Shown here piece by piece: positions 25,801 to 35,870 of a stretch of 64,000 nucleotides of DNA. The notes under the pieces were generated by a model. That model searched no databases, was not told where the DNA came from, and saw only the letters and a list, made by a program, of their open reading frames with translations. Made by a program: the position numbers and the translations under genes. Each line of letters starts with the position of its first letter. Positions within the stretch are counted from its first letter, which is position 1. Origin of the DNA: Linnemannia hyalina (lineage: Eukaryota; Mortierellomycota; Mortierellomycetes; Mortierellales; Mortierellaceae); assembly GCA_019671135.1 (NCBI GenBank), contig JAHRHY010000005.1, forward strand, positions 2,590,001 to 2,654,000, read 5' to 3'.

Positions 25801-26025
25801 ATTGATACGACCAGTCTGGATGTCAACATTCATTCGATCCGCCACAACTTTTTCAACTTGAACCGTATGCTAGTGGACGACCTCTATGATGTGGTTGTCC
25901 TTGGTCGTCGCGCCACCGAGCGTGAGGCCAGACTTTCGAGCCGGTGGACCTTTGCCGATGACGGTACCGAGAACGGTGAGGTCTATACCTTTCTTTGTGC
26001 GCCCAGTTATGTTGTCAATAAATAA
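22879..26025 (+). CDS. Membrane-anchored DUF900-type alpha/beta hydrolase with MORN-like segment (865 aa)
   Basis: Five exons (22879-23065, 23181-23382, 23620-24044, 24133-24325, 24435-26025) keep phase and give 865 residues. After a polar N-terminus come three to four membrane segments (SAIVIALFMTLVGIGA, LGLIVILLLVMIYIVVKV, a VLATLVLFAV stretch, and IVVIVLAFLEGATLSVVFFL). A MORN-like motif follows, YVGEFDDQGRPHGLGEW. The C-terminal half is an alpha/beta hydrolase of the DUF900 (PF05990) type: oxyanion-region FVHGYN, nucleophile elbow AHSMGAR, a probable acid in ADAHDGALFW and a probable catalytic histidine in SIRHNFF. A charged disordered insert of about 140 residues separates the halves. 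The substrate is unknown. Bacterial and fungal DUF900 proteins are predicted esterases or lipases, and a lipid substrate would suit the membrane anchor. Confidence 0.8.
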
Positions 26026-26879
26026 CAGGCATGCCCTCGATTTTTTTTTCACTCTTTCGGAATTAGTTTATGCTGTCTCGTAGGCCTGGGGAAAAGGCAC
26101 AGGCGGTGGCGATCTCATACATTGTATGTGTTGGTATTGTGTGGGTGCTCACATGCGTCTTCTGTGACGTAATATGCGCGCCCATTCTCCTTTTGACGTC
26201 CTTCATTATTTCTTCCTACATCACCTTCCACGTCTTCCTGATCACTATAGTCGTCTCTTCAATCCGGTAAGCGTCCTATCTTCTATTGAATATTATTCAT
26301 CTTGGGTTTTGGCAATTACAGGTGTTTCCTTTGGACCTTCCGCTGCGTGTACTTCTATGTATCAAAGCCCATTTGCATTTTCCCTTCTTTCCGTGACATC
26401 ACTGTAATCACATTTCTTCTCGGGCGTGAGGCAGTCCACAATCACGGTCAAAGACTGCACTGTCAGGCGCACGCCTACGGCGGTCGCTAGGACGGCTTGA
26501 TAAGCCGTTTTTGGTTTTGACTAAGGAGCGCCAGATGATGTTTGGTGCCAAAGGTGTAGTATCTTCTTCCGAAAGCCATCGCCAGGGATTAGGAAGTCGA
26601 GTCCTTTTTGGAGTATCTGTAGTTATTACACTTTTCCATCATTTCTTTCGGGTGTGAAGCAGTTCGCAATCACGGTCAAAGACCGCACTATTAGTACCAG
26701 ATGATATCTGGTGCCAAAGGTGTAATATCTTCTTCCAAAATCCATCGCCAGGGATTAGGAAGTCGAATCCTTACAATTTCTCCAGCATTTTGTTCAGGAT
26801 GCCGCTAATGCACCATTTCGTTCAATTCTCATATACTGTTGTCATCATCGTTAGACTCATCCACCATTATCCCAGCAAC
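26026..26879. repeat. Intergenic stretch with two diverged copies of a ~130-200 base repeat
   Basis: No gene was found. Two direct copies of one unit lie at about 26,411-26,615 and 26,645-26,775. Both run from a TTCGGGTGTGAAGCAGT-like start through AATCACGGTCAAAGAC to ATCGCCAGGGATTAGGAAG and TCGAATCC. Copy 1 has about 70 extra bases containing a perfect hairpin, ACGGCTTGATAAGCCGT. The shared end AGTCGARTCC is one change from a Pol III B box, so a SINE is conceivable. Confidence 0.55.
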
Positions 26880-28021
26880 ATGTTTCCCGCTCTAGTTTCG
26901 GCCGTTGATATCAAAGTCGACATCGCTATCGAAGGGCTACATGGTTTCTTTAATGAAGAGCATCCCACACGATGGACCCCGACACACTTCGCTACTCGAC
27001 CAGACGCAACAGACTATATGGACTGCATACGAGGACTACACAAAATTAAATCCAAAGGCCTACCGTCCTTAAGCACGTATTGCAGCGACATTATCCACTT
27101 TTTGCGGAAGGATCCTGACGGCACGGAACAAGTTGAACAAGCGAAGCTTTCAATCCGACTCAGAAATTCACTACAAACGGAAAAGGAGGAGGAGCTAATC
27201 TTCAAATCAAAGGTGTCAGCTAATCATCTGAAGCGTAGCTCGGAGCAGGTAATATAACTTGTACGTCTTGTCTTTGCGAGTTGGATTATTTTCTTCGAGA
27301 TGTTTCTAGCGCCCAGTATGCCTGTAGGAATGCAATACAGGAACTCGGACATCGCGGAAACCAAAGTCCAGGAGTCGGTTTACAGGTAAGGTCAATTGTT
27401 CATGCACAGCTCCACTCAATGATACGACTTTTTCGATGCTTCAAAGAGCGATGTGTCACTGGGACTCACATTTCTTATTGTTACAATTGTCGCTATTACT
27501 GATGAAGTCCAGCCTGAACGAACAAGTGTGGCCCCATGTCCTGTGGGCATAAGATCACCAGTGGAAGCAGGTATGTCTTGTAGCTGTAATGGTTATGTTG
27601 TGTGATTCAAGTACCAAGTTAATTAATTGAGTTTTACTTTTTTACCAGCACTGATGCACAACCATCTCTCCAGTCCATTGGTTAATGATGACAATGCCGT
27701 CTTGCCAAAGACGCCATTGAACAGATGTGAGTACAATTTGCACAACCGCCAGGACAAGATGTTTCTTTGTTTTATTTACTGATCGTGCTGACGATTGTCT
27801 GCACTGTTTTTTTAATAGCTCCTTCTCCTATGCCCATGCCCACCGAGACTGTAGACAGCCCTCCGGAAGTCTACACTGCTGGACAAGAGAAAACCCCCTT
27901 CCAGGCTTGCGAAGATAATGATGACGAAGAAGACAGTAGCAGTGCAGATGCTGGAGATGAAAATTACCTCCTTCTGCCAGACAACAGGGATCATGAGTCA
28001 GAACATTATGAAAAGGCGTGA
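26880..28021 (+). CDS. Unknown single-pass membrane protein (285 aa)
   Basis: Five small exons (26880-27248, 27300-27385, 27449-27570, 27649-27726, 27819-28021) have canonical GT/AG ends, introns of 51-92 bases and consistent phases, giving 285 residues. The N-terminal 125 residues are soluble and charged (MFPALVSAVDIKVDIAIEG, SLQTEKEEELIFKSK). One hydrophobic helix follows (SLGLTFLIVTIVAI). A proline-rich stretch (PSPMPMPTETVDSPPEVY) leads to an acidic tail (DNDDEEDSSSADAGDEN). I recognise no family. The exon joins at 27,300 and 27,449 are the least certain, although the transmembrane helix appears only with this splicing, which supports it. Confidence 0.5.
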
Positions 28022-28769
28022 GAAGAGACATGAGTCCACACGTTAACAAGGCTCAGTGATATTGAGGTACAAAATTAAGAGTGGTGACTTGGGTCACTTC
28101 CAGGCTTTCCTACTTCCTGTCTTCTACCTTATTATCATATCTCACCGCCTAGCCCTTGCGCATTGACACATATCCTTTATTATTCTCATACACCACCCCA
28201 GACGTCCTTCATTCAGCCTGCAATGACGAGCAGAGACGAAGACGAATGCACACAAAGTAACCCTACCACAAACTGCATTACATTATGCAACTTTATAAGC
28301 GCCTTGCAACCAAAATAATTAATTCGGACAGCTAACCCCTGATTAAGTTGCTGTTCACAACTATAATTTGTTCCGCGCCTGTGTACATTCCGCTCTCCAC
28401 TGAACTTTGTTGGATCAGTTTTAATTTTTTTGCCTCATTTTGTTAGAAAGGCACAATAGGCTGCAAAGAACTTGGCTATTCGGGCACGGACAATAGCTGA
28501 AACGGTTACACATACGCTGGTTGAAGTATTAAGTTTCTTTCTCATAGGTAGCGAGCCTGAAAATTTGAGTGACTTTTACGTGTACGGTTTGTTTTAAGTA
28601 TTTTTTTTAGAATGCAGACCAAGTTGACTGCAAGGGCATGCTTTAAGAGTACATTGGATACGAATCATGACCGGTTAATGGCAGCTGCTAATCCCTGCTT
28701 CAATGCCTATTACACTTCTTAAGGGACCGCTCGTGGTACCCTATTCGCATCCTTGGTACAGTTCAAGTA
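28022..28769. other. AT-rich intergenic sequence, no gene seen
   Basis: No open frame with protein-like composition was found on either strand. This stretch marks the change from dense host genes to transposon-rich sequence. Only the 3' UTR of the preceding gene is expected here. Confidence 0.6.
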
Positions 28770-29760
28770 AACTGCTCCAATAAAATGATCAGTTGCTTCG
28801 TGAATACGACTTTTTTTTTTTTGAAATGCTAATTCACCAATTTTCCGAGCTGCCCTCATAACCTTATTTACCGTCGCTTGCCTTTTTTTGCATGGACCAA
28901 CATTGGATCATCACCGGAGTCGAATTGCCCGATGCCGCATTGATCAATTTAATGGATCACATACATTACTATTTTCTTTTCAGCTTGCAGGGTCATTTTA
29001 GTTTCTATTCACCTTCAAACTTCAACGACTTTAATCTACCACATATGCAGCTGGTCATTCTCTCGTAAGTCTCATGCAAGAAGGGGGGAGATGTGCCTAA
29101 TTCCTGCACGCGTTCCCAGAGCTCGTCTGTGCTTTCCGGCGGTCTGAGCTTGTTGGGCAATTCGATATTTTATGTAAGCCCAAGCGTGTTCGATAATGTT
29201 GAGGTGCGAGGAGTTGACTGGCCAGCCGACAACAGTGAACCCCCGCCCGGCAATTAATTTTTGTACCACGTTTGCTGTATGTACACAAGAGTTGTTCCGC
29301 TGAAAAATCGATTACACCGGAATCCATACCGTACCAAGAGATTGAGTTAAGAACATAATCGTTGAGGATGGCGAGGAAGAACTCTGAATTTAACGCCCCA
29401 TGGATCCTCCTTAGGTTTCCCGTTTCGTAAATCGTGATGCATCCCTAGATCATCATCTTCTCTCTTCTACATAGGAGCGTTAGACGGAGCTGATGAGGCA
29501 GCAGACGCTTGTGCTCGTGGCCGCTGTAGTAGTACTTCATTTCGAAGGACCCCGCGCGATTGATCATGCTCTCATCAGTGAACATAACCCGCTTCCAGTC
29601 GTCCACTGTCCAGTTCTTGTACTCCTGTGCGAGTGCAGCTGGCCAGCCTTGAATTGACTCTGATGGCCACGTCCTCACCTTGGTGAAGTCGTCACTTTGG
29701 TGCACTTCTTCATTGAATAAAAAAAGGAGCAACCTACTCATTAACTCCTACCGCAATAAT
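28770..29760 (-). mobile_element. Decayed Tc1/mariner element, one TIR plus transposase
   Basis: The left end after a TA (28,768-28,769) reads ACTGCTCCAATAAAATGATC. With the next 270 bases it matches, in order and orientation, the long terminal repeat of the fold-back element at 53,730 (shared landmarks TTGAAATGCT, GCATGGACCAACAT and an AACTTCAA(C/T)GA end). A transposase remnant follows on the minus strand. The far terminal repeat and the N-terminal helix-turn-helix part are missing. Confidence 0.7.
29072..29741 (-). pseudogene. Tc1/mariner DDE_3 transposase remnant
   Basis: Read from 29,741 downwards, the first piece contains WTVDDWKRVMFTDES, the first catalytic Asp block. It breaks at a TAG (29,445-29,447) exactly where family members have Trp in a MxxWGCI motif, then continues GCITIYETGNLRRIHGALNS. 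The second catalytic block is degraded (FQRNNSCVHTA where FQQDNAxxHTA is usual). The third block is VVGWPVNSSHLNIIEHAWAY. At least one frame change lies near 29,300. The N-terminal DNA-binding part is absent, so the copy cannot be active. Confidence 0.85.
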
Positions 29761-30264
29761 GGTGTCCTTTGGACTTATCGTTTACTGTTGCTACACGACC
29801 TTTCCAGTCCGCATATGAACAAATAAAGGGGCGCGAGAACGAGACTGGCGCGCGAGAATTGAAGGAAAAAATGTGAACATGGAGAAGAAAAAGGGACATG
29901 GGGGCGAGGGAAGCCAAAGAAAAGAAAATGCAAAGTGCGAAAAGGGCAGGGGATGTGCCAGTGTATGGAATGAGAGCTAAGCATCCACAACGCACGAATA
30001 AAGAAAATAGGCCTATTTACCACAAAACGAAAAGTGTTACAAAACGCAACAATTAGCGGGCAGGTAGTGAAGAGCACGGGCTGTATCCGTGATGCACAAA
30101 ATATCCAATTGCGGGAAACTTATATTTTTATTCACAAAATTAGATTCGAAGACAATCGTCGATCACAATAAATATGAATGAGGTAGATACAGGGATTTGA
30201 GTGAGCGCCTGGCTAAAGGGAGAACCCTCAGGGATCCACGCCGAACGGGTCTTTTTTGCTTTGT

Positions 30265-30804
30265 TTAGCAAGTGTCCTGGACGGTGAAGCGGTTGCGATG
30301 GTAGAGCTCGCGTTCAATTGGAATGAATCGGAAACGTTGATTGTCCTCTCCAATGGAAGGCTGCAAGGTCACCTGCGGGAATTCATCCTCGTTGGCGGTG
30401 AACACCTTGTCGTCGTATGGCATCTTGATGGCGACCACAAGGGGTCCTTCACCGACCTGCTCGGTGTTCCATGTCTCGGGCTTTTTCTGGACGCTCACAA
30501 TCACCGCGTTCTCTTTGGATGTGATTCTATATTTGTCGGGAACGCCGCTCCTGGCAGAGATGACGATGATGCCGCCATCGGCGCCTTCCTTGACGGTCCA
30601 TGGCTCGAGGAAGGGACTACTTTCAGGGAACAGGCGGACTGCGACGTCAATGGATGGGTAGAGGCGGGGTACGGGGCCAATACTCAAGAAGAGCTTCGTC
30701 CGAGTGTCTTGGATCAGGTAAGTGCCTGGCCTGATGGTACTAGCAACGACGGCCTGGATGGCGACCAAGGAGAGAACGAGGAATGATGTAGCGGATCGGA
30801 GCAT
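30265..30804 (-). CDS. Secreted beta-trefoil-like protein, possible protease inhibitor (179 aa), left copy
   Basis: A single-exon frame from ATG at 30,802-30,804 encodes 179 residues. The first about 20 (MLRSATSFLVLSLVAIQAVV, then AS) form a clear signal peptide. The mature part begins RPGTYLIQDTRTKLFLSIG and contains EPWTVKEGADGGIIVIS and DEFPQVTLQPS, ending RFTVQDTC. The GTYxIQ opening, the WxVKE block and the late FRFIP strand recall small fungal beta-trefoil serine-protease inhibitors (MEROPS I66 type). That assignment is tentative. The gene is an exact protein-level duplicate of the one at 39,796-40,335. A TATATAA lies about 170 bases upstream. A role outside the cell, for example against host or competitor proteases, is inference. 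Confidence 0.8.
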   Translation of the reverse strand: MLRSATSFLVLSLVAIQAVVASTIRPGTYLIQDTRTKLFLSIGPVPRLYPSIDVAVRLFPESSPFLEPWTVKEGADGGIIVISARSGVPDKYRITSKENAVIVSVQKKPETWNTEQVGEGPLVVAIKMPYDDKVFTANEDEFPQVTLQPSIGEDNQRFRFIPIERELYHRNRFTVQDTC

Positions 30805-31478
30805 TCTATTAGGAAGAGTTGGTGAAGTCAGTAAGAAAGAAAAATGGTGTAAGAGTTGTCAAATATAATTTGATCTACGAAGGAGGCTTTACTTTGAAAG
30901 AAAAAGTGACTTGGACTTGAAGGAAGAGCTGGTGAAAAAAATGGTAATGAACGGATGCTCGTGCTCGTTATATATGGAAAATAGAAAGGTATGCAAAGAG
31001 CACAGGAACCCTGGAAATTTCAAGGGACATCGTAACAAACAAGTACACGTTCCCATACCCCTTTTTTTCTATTCGTGCGCTTTGCTTCTTCCTTTTCCTT
31101 TTCCGCTACCCATGCCCTCGCAAGTTCCCCTACCCCTTTTCTTCATTCATGCGCTGTGCATACTTTCTCCTCTCTTTCCTTCTTTCTTTCTTTCTTTCAG
31201 TATTTCTGTCTTTCTGCTGCTTTTTCTTCTTTTGCTACCCACGCTCCCACATCCCTCTTCCTTCTTCATGCGCTGTGCATACTGTCTTCTTTCCCTTTCT
31301 TTCGCTGCTAAGTATCGCACGTTCCTATGCCCCATTTGTTCATGCGTTGTGTATACGTTCCCATGCCCCCTTTCTTTATTCATGCGGTGTGCATTCATTC
31401 TTCTTTGCTAATCCTATACCTGATTCACGCAATTCACGCACTGAGCTATTTTCTATCCCTACCCGTACCCTATGTGAA

Positions 31479-31550
31479 GTACTGGAGAAAAATGATTTGA
31501 TTTCGATTTTTTTTTTTTTTGAAATGCTTATCCCCACTGTTGCATTCACC
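31479..31550 (+). mobile_element. Tc1/mariner TIR fragment in left arm
   Basis: AGTACTGGAGAAAAATGATT followed by GATTTCGAT, a T-run and TTGAAATGCT resembles the first 75 bases of the fold-back element's terminal repeat. Its duplicate lies at about 39,052-39,123 in the right arm. No partner end was found nearby. Confidence 0.45.
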
Positions 31551-32094
31551 TCCCGGATCCTTCCTACTCCTTTATTTTATTCTTGTTTTCTTACTCCTTC
31601 ATCACCATTGACACGAGCGGAAAAAAATATAGCGTGCGATCCAAAACGCAGAGGCCTGCATCGAATGTCATAAAAAATAGATTGAGAGTAAACAACATGG
31701 CAGAGAGCAGGGAGCACACTCAAGGTATGAGGATATCCCATCAAATGTTTTGTCGGCTTTCTATTTGACCGTCCCTGCACCTTTGCCTCGTTACTTTCTA
31801 TCTTCTCTCGTATGATGCGTAAAAACAGCTGCTCCTTTGATAGGTGCGAGAAGGGGCTTCTAGGCCGTGACAATTCTACTCTTATGCGAGCAGAGTAAAC
31901 CATGTTTGACGATGCCATCATCACAACACCCACGTCATTGGTCACAAAGGCGTAGTCTTCCGTTTCCGCCAGGATCCCTCACAGCAGAACGAGTACGTCT
32001 GCGTGCGCAGAACTCTTTTCTCGAGCTGAAAAGTATAGGGGAAAATGGAGACGGGAAAGTAATGTGGTTTTATTCAATTTAGCGAAGACAGGAT

Positions 32095-32837
32095 CCTTTT
32101 AGTGATCTGTTAATCGCCTCTACTATAGTATTGGCACTCAGGTGTCTAAAGTGATGCACTTCTTTTAGCAAGGAGGATTGGTCGTTGTTACTAGGAAGAA
32201 TGTATTCTTCCTCATTTTACATGATGGGAATGTAAGGAGCATAGGTGTCAATGTCCAGACCCTCAACGTACCGTGTCAGTTGGTCAGAGTTGACATATGG
32301 GTTTTCAGTAGCGGTATCGCTGCTCTTAGGTATTCTTGTTCTGAAACTAGAATGGGTAAAAACAGTATCAAGTATGAGTTTTCTTTGCTTTGACTGGTTA
32401 GTTGTCAAATCCGATCTAAGGTCAGGGGCCAATGTTGGCTCCCACAATTCTTCAGGAAAAGCGCGCGACAGCGCGTCAGGAATAATATTCAGCATTCCCG
32501 GGCAATAGACAGATTGAGAATCAAACTTCATCAAAGTCTTACGCCAGTTGGCAATGGTCGTGGGGTAGCTCAGATTGAGTATGCATGTATGTCAATGGCC
32601 TGTGGTCCGTAAAGAATGTGAAGGATCTTCCAATCAGGTAACACTCGAATTGTTTTAGTGCATAGACAATACCGAGTAGTTCCTACTTTTAGGCAGGGTA
32701 GTTCAGCTCATGTTTTTTCAACGATCGAGCCATGAAGAAATATAATTTACTTTCGACTGGTCAGAGGGTGCGTCTAGTAGTTGGTATAGAATGGCTCCAA
32801 TAACCAGGTTTATTTCATCGGTCGCCACATAAAGGGG
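32095..32837 (-). pseudogene. Ty3/gypsy RNase H and integrase N-terminus fragment, left copy
   Basis: Reading the minus strand from 32,837: PLYVATDEINLVIGAILYQL (RNase H, where family members have DAS), then the RNase H end VYCPGMLNIIPDALSRAF, then KEVHHFRHLSANTIVEAIN, the HHCC zinc-binding start of integrase. Stops and frame changes interrupt it. It is a truncated duplicate of the element in the spacer and right arm. Confidence 0.8.
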
Positions 32838-34883
32838 ACGCACACATAGATGAGTAAGGATTTCTCGCTCGTCCTTTGTGACAGCATCGCGCTTGGCTTT
32901 GCGACGCTCGACGTTGGTCATGGTCATTGGCGGGGAGAACTTCTGCAACTCTGCCCTCTTTGCCTCCTCTGCGGCGTGCATCCTGACAGCCAATGTCTCA
33001 ACAAACTCTCCGATCAGCCGCTGGGCATTCCGTTTGACAGTTGCTGCTGATTGGACAGCCTCCTGTAGGCAATCCATCACTTCCTGCTGCACAATGTTAA
33101 GATTCAGTGGGATTTCCGGGTTTCCGAGTGTTGCTCCATCTCCTGATACATGTCCAACATACGCCTCCAAGGTGCCAATTTCCAGCCATGCGGTAGGATG
33201 GTGCCAAGAAAGAGATCGCAATAATCCTCTCTTGTCCTTGTCGGCGATCGGTTCCATGTTGGGTTGTGGTGGTTTGTTGGCCTTTGACGTCGTCTTTTTG
33301 GCTGGGGTGGGGTTGACAGTCCCCGGTCGTTCTTGGTAAAACGTCAGTTTGAATTGCTTAGCCTTGGGAGGTGGAGCATGGACAACCTTGCGGGTTCTCT
33401 CCTTGAACGAGAATCGTCCTCGGTTCCGCGGGATCCGTGTCCTTGATAAGGGTGGATGGCCGTCAGCATCTGGGGCAGACATCACAGAAGTAGACTGTTG
33501 AGATGGACTGGAATCAGAAGAGATTTGCTGTGAAGGACCACGCGCAGGTTGCGGTGTAGTGACGGTCTTTGTCTTGGAGATAGCAGCGGGTGACTCGACC
33601 GTCCGGTACCGGTTGAAGGTCTTTGGCGCGAGTAGCCGTACAATGTCATCCTTGGGCCTATTTATTACATACCAACAAAAGCATATGATGAGAACTGTAG
33701 TTCATAAATAACTCTCCGCAAAGTGCGAAAATCCTCAAAAAATACATTGTACAATTACCTCTCTTTGACTCCTGCCGCTCGAATATTTTTTATGGATTGG
33801 TGCTTGATGCAAAGTTCGTTGAACCTGTGCTGCAATACACAGAAGAGCTGCAGGGCTTGCGGCTCTTGGACTAAAGGCTGGATTGGCTCTTGCTATAAAA
33901 GAATGAACACCCGGATCGAGTTCTCGAATGTCTCCTCTTTCGTGTTTTTCACCACGACTTGGCCGTGGGTAAGGTAGGCAGCGACAATCTCTCGGGCGTC
34001 TATTTTTGAAAAAAAAAGTAATCAGAATGAGAACCAGCTTTGTAAAATATTTGGGTGAGAATGCCAAAAAAAAGAAGTCGCCACTCAATTTCAACGCGAT
34101 ATTACCTGGTCTTGATCCAATCGATTTGATAATGCTGAAGTTGGTTGCTGGCCCAAGCGAGTAGATGTTCTTGTAATAGTCATTTCGAGATACTACCGCG
34201 AGCGCCGTCAGCTGCGTCCGAGAGATACCAAGAGTTGCGAGGACATCGGGAATCTTGTAAACGAGGATAAGGTTATTGGAGACTGGACGCCAGAGGGTCG
34301 TGACTGATTGATACGCCATCATATCACTGTCCTTCGAGATAATGACGTCGATGTCCTGAGCATCCATAGCAATAGCAAGATCAGCCACCGTCCTGCAAAC
34401 GATGACAGTCCAACCGCGGTGCCGCATGTAGTTGGCAAACTCCTGGCGACTCCTCAACGACCAGTGAAAAGACGACTTCAGTCCAGCCTTGACGTCCGTA
34501 AAGTGTCGTTTCCTGACCCTCAAATTGCTGTTCAGTCTCTCCTCGAAAACCTTGATGCTCTTTTCCGTCCGGTTCAGAGCCTTGTGTCGCTTTGCGTCTC
34601 GTGCCTTGGCTGTATCCATTTTTTCCTCTGCCTGATCGCCGTCAATGTATAAACGCATGTTGAGTGGGTCGCCAAATCGTTTAATGTCGTTTTCCAAAAT
34701 CCTGTGCGCATCATCCGGAGGCAAGTTCTGGTTCGAGTAGGCTTGTTGAATGACGGGAAAGCAGTTGGCCATCACATCAAAGCGACGAGTGCCTGTTGTC
34801 AGGGAGGCTAGGACTGATTGGTATAGAACAGTAGGGTTGTAGCCCTTCTTTCAAATGAAAGGGTACCAGTCGAAGAGCCCCAT
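32838..34883 (-). pseudogene. FEN1/XPG-like nuclease gene, broken and 3' truncated
   Basis: ATG at 34,881-34,883 starts MGLFDWYPFI, then an in-frame TGA (34,851-34,853) stands where KKGYNP-type relatives have Arg. The frame continues: RLYIDGDQAEEK, an XPG-I-like VIISKDSDMMAYQS, and an H3TH-like NDYYKNIYSLGPATNFSIIK. Intron 1 is 34,000-34,105. Exon 2 (33,759-33,999) carries an in-frame TAG (33,893-33,895). Exon 3 starts at 33,657 (PKDDIVRLLAPKTFNRYRTV), is basic and disordered, and ends abruptly at 32,837 where the inverted-repeat arm begins. FEN1/XPG enzymes cut branched DNA, but divergent copies such as this are probably lineage-expanded. Two nonsense codons plus truncation make it a pseudogene. 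Confidence 0.75.
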
Positions 34884-35870
34884 GGTGTTGGGGCTTGTGC
34901 TTTTGGGGTCGGAAGAAACGAATGTTGATGAGGATAGTCGGTTTGTTGAGGTAGTAAGAGTAGGAAAATGGTGAGGAAGAAACAGCTTTGAGTGTCATTT
35001 CATAGTAGTCCAGTAAAGTCTTATGAGAGTTAATTTCGATCCATATTAGGAAAGATCACATAGATTCTTTAGAAGCTAGCACTTATGGATAACCTCGAGC
35101 ATTGGAAAAGAAATAAAGGACGCCAGTTAGGGTTAGATCGTCGAACACATCTCTCCACAATGAGGACGACAGGCTCCACAAAAGTGTTCAACCAAAACTC
35201 GATTCTGGCGTTAGTTTTTAATTGCACAGTTGCTGCCTTTGCAATCGGCCCCAGGATTTTTTCCAATAGTTCCTGTGTCTCTTGTCTTTATTTGATCTTA
35301 ATAATTTCCGGAAATGGCGTCACTTTTGAATCTCGTATCTTTGGTTGAACACTTTTGCTGCAATTCCGAATCTTAGAGATCAGTTGTTTTATGGAACAAA
35401 CTGCACAGAACATATCAGCGCACAACCTAGCTCTTGCATCATTCGTGAAGATGACATTCTTGATGATTCCAAATCAGAATACGGATCAGAAAATGAAGCA
35501 AGAGAACACCTAAATGACAAGTCACACGAGCACATAAGCAAATGAGAAACGAAAGAAGTACAAAAATGAATGATAACCATCTTAAAAGAAGAAAGAAAAA
35601 GAAAAAGTGTCAATTCTTCGTGCACCCACCTCGTTGCTTTTCTTTTTTCCACCTCGCTGCTTTTCTGTCTCCACGAACTCGTACCTTATTCTTACAGGGG
35701 GAGGAGAGCCGTTGCATCTCAGTGCCTGTCTACTCTTTTTATAAAAAACCCCAAAAGACCCCCAGCTTCGTTTTCACCATTTTCCTCTCCCCAGTTGCTC
35801 ATATCACAGTACCAAAATTTATGTTCAAAAAGTTTGTGCATTGAAAGCTCCTTTTCTTTGTGAAAACAGG
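34884..35870. other. Spacer sequence without a recognisable gene
   Basis: Only weak open frames occur. The stretch 35,345-35,545 (ending KSHEHISK) is acidic and might be the end of the decayed gag of the Ty3 copy that follows, but it shows no zinc knuckle. The part just before 34,884 would hold the promoter of the broken FEN1-like gene. Confidence 0.5.

Larger units (their letters stand above)
29447..32837. repeat. Left arm of large inverted duplication (3391 bp)
   Basis: This arm is the reverse complement of 37,265-41,154, apart from a 498-base insertion in the other arm (496-base element plus duplicated TA). Without that insertion the right arm is 3392 bases, one base different. Translations of several hundred residues match completely between arms, and I noticed a single replacement (Glu/Gly) in the transposase fragment. 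The outer end lies inside the Tc1 transposase. The inner end lies inside Ty3 RNase H and abuts a FEN1-like pseudogene. Contents: a secreted-protein gene, Tc1 and Ty3 fragments, and a Tc1 TIR piece at 31,479-31,550. The rest (29,742-30,264 and 30,805-32,094) holds low-complexity pyrimidine tracts, including (TTTC)n near 31,178-31,200, and no other gene I can support. Confidence 0.95.

Noticed and set aside
30256..30786. 176-codon frame antisense to the secreted beta-trefoil-like gene (also at 39,814-40,344)
   Set aside because: Antisense shadow. The opposite strand has the signal peptide, TATA box and polyadenylation signal.
31577..31945. 122-codon minus-strand frame in the left arm (duplicate at 38,655-39,023)
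   Set aside because: The first 60 residues look protein-like, but there is no recognisable family and no promoter. It may be a fragment of a lost host gene, but that is not enough to annotate.
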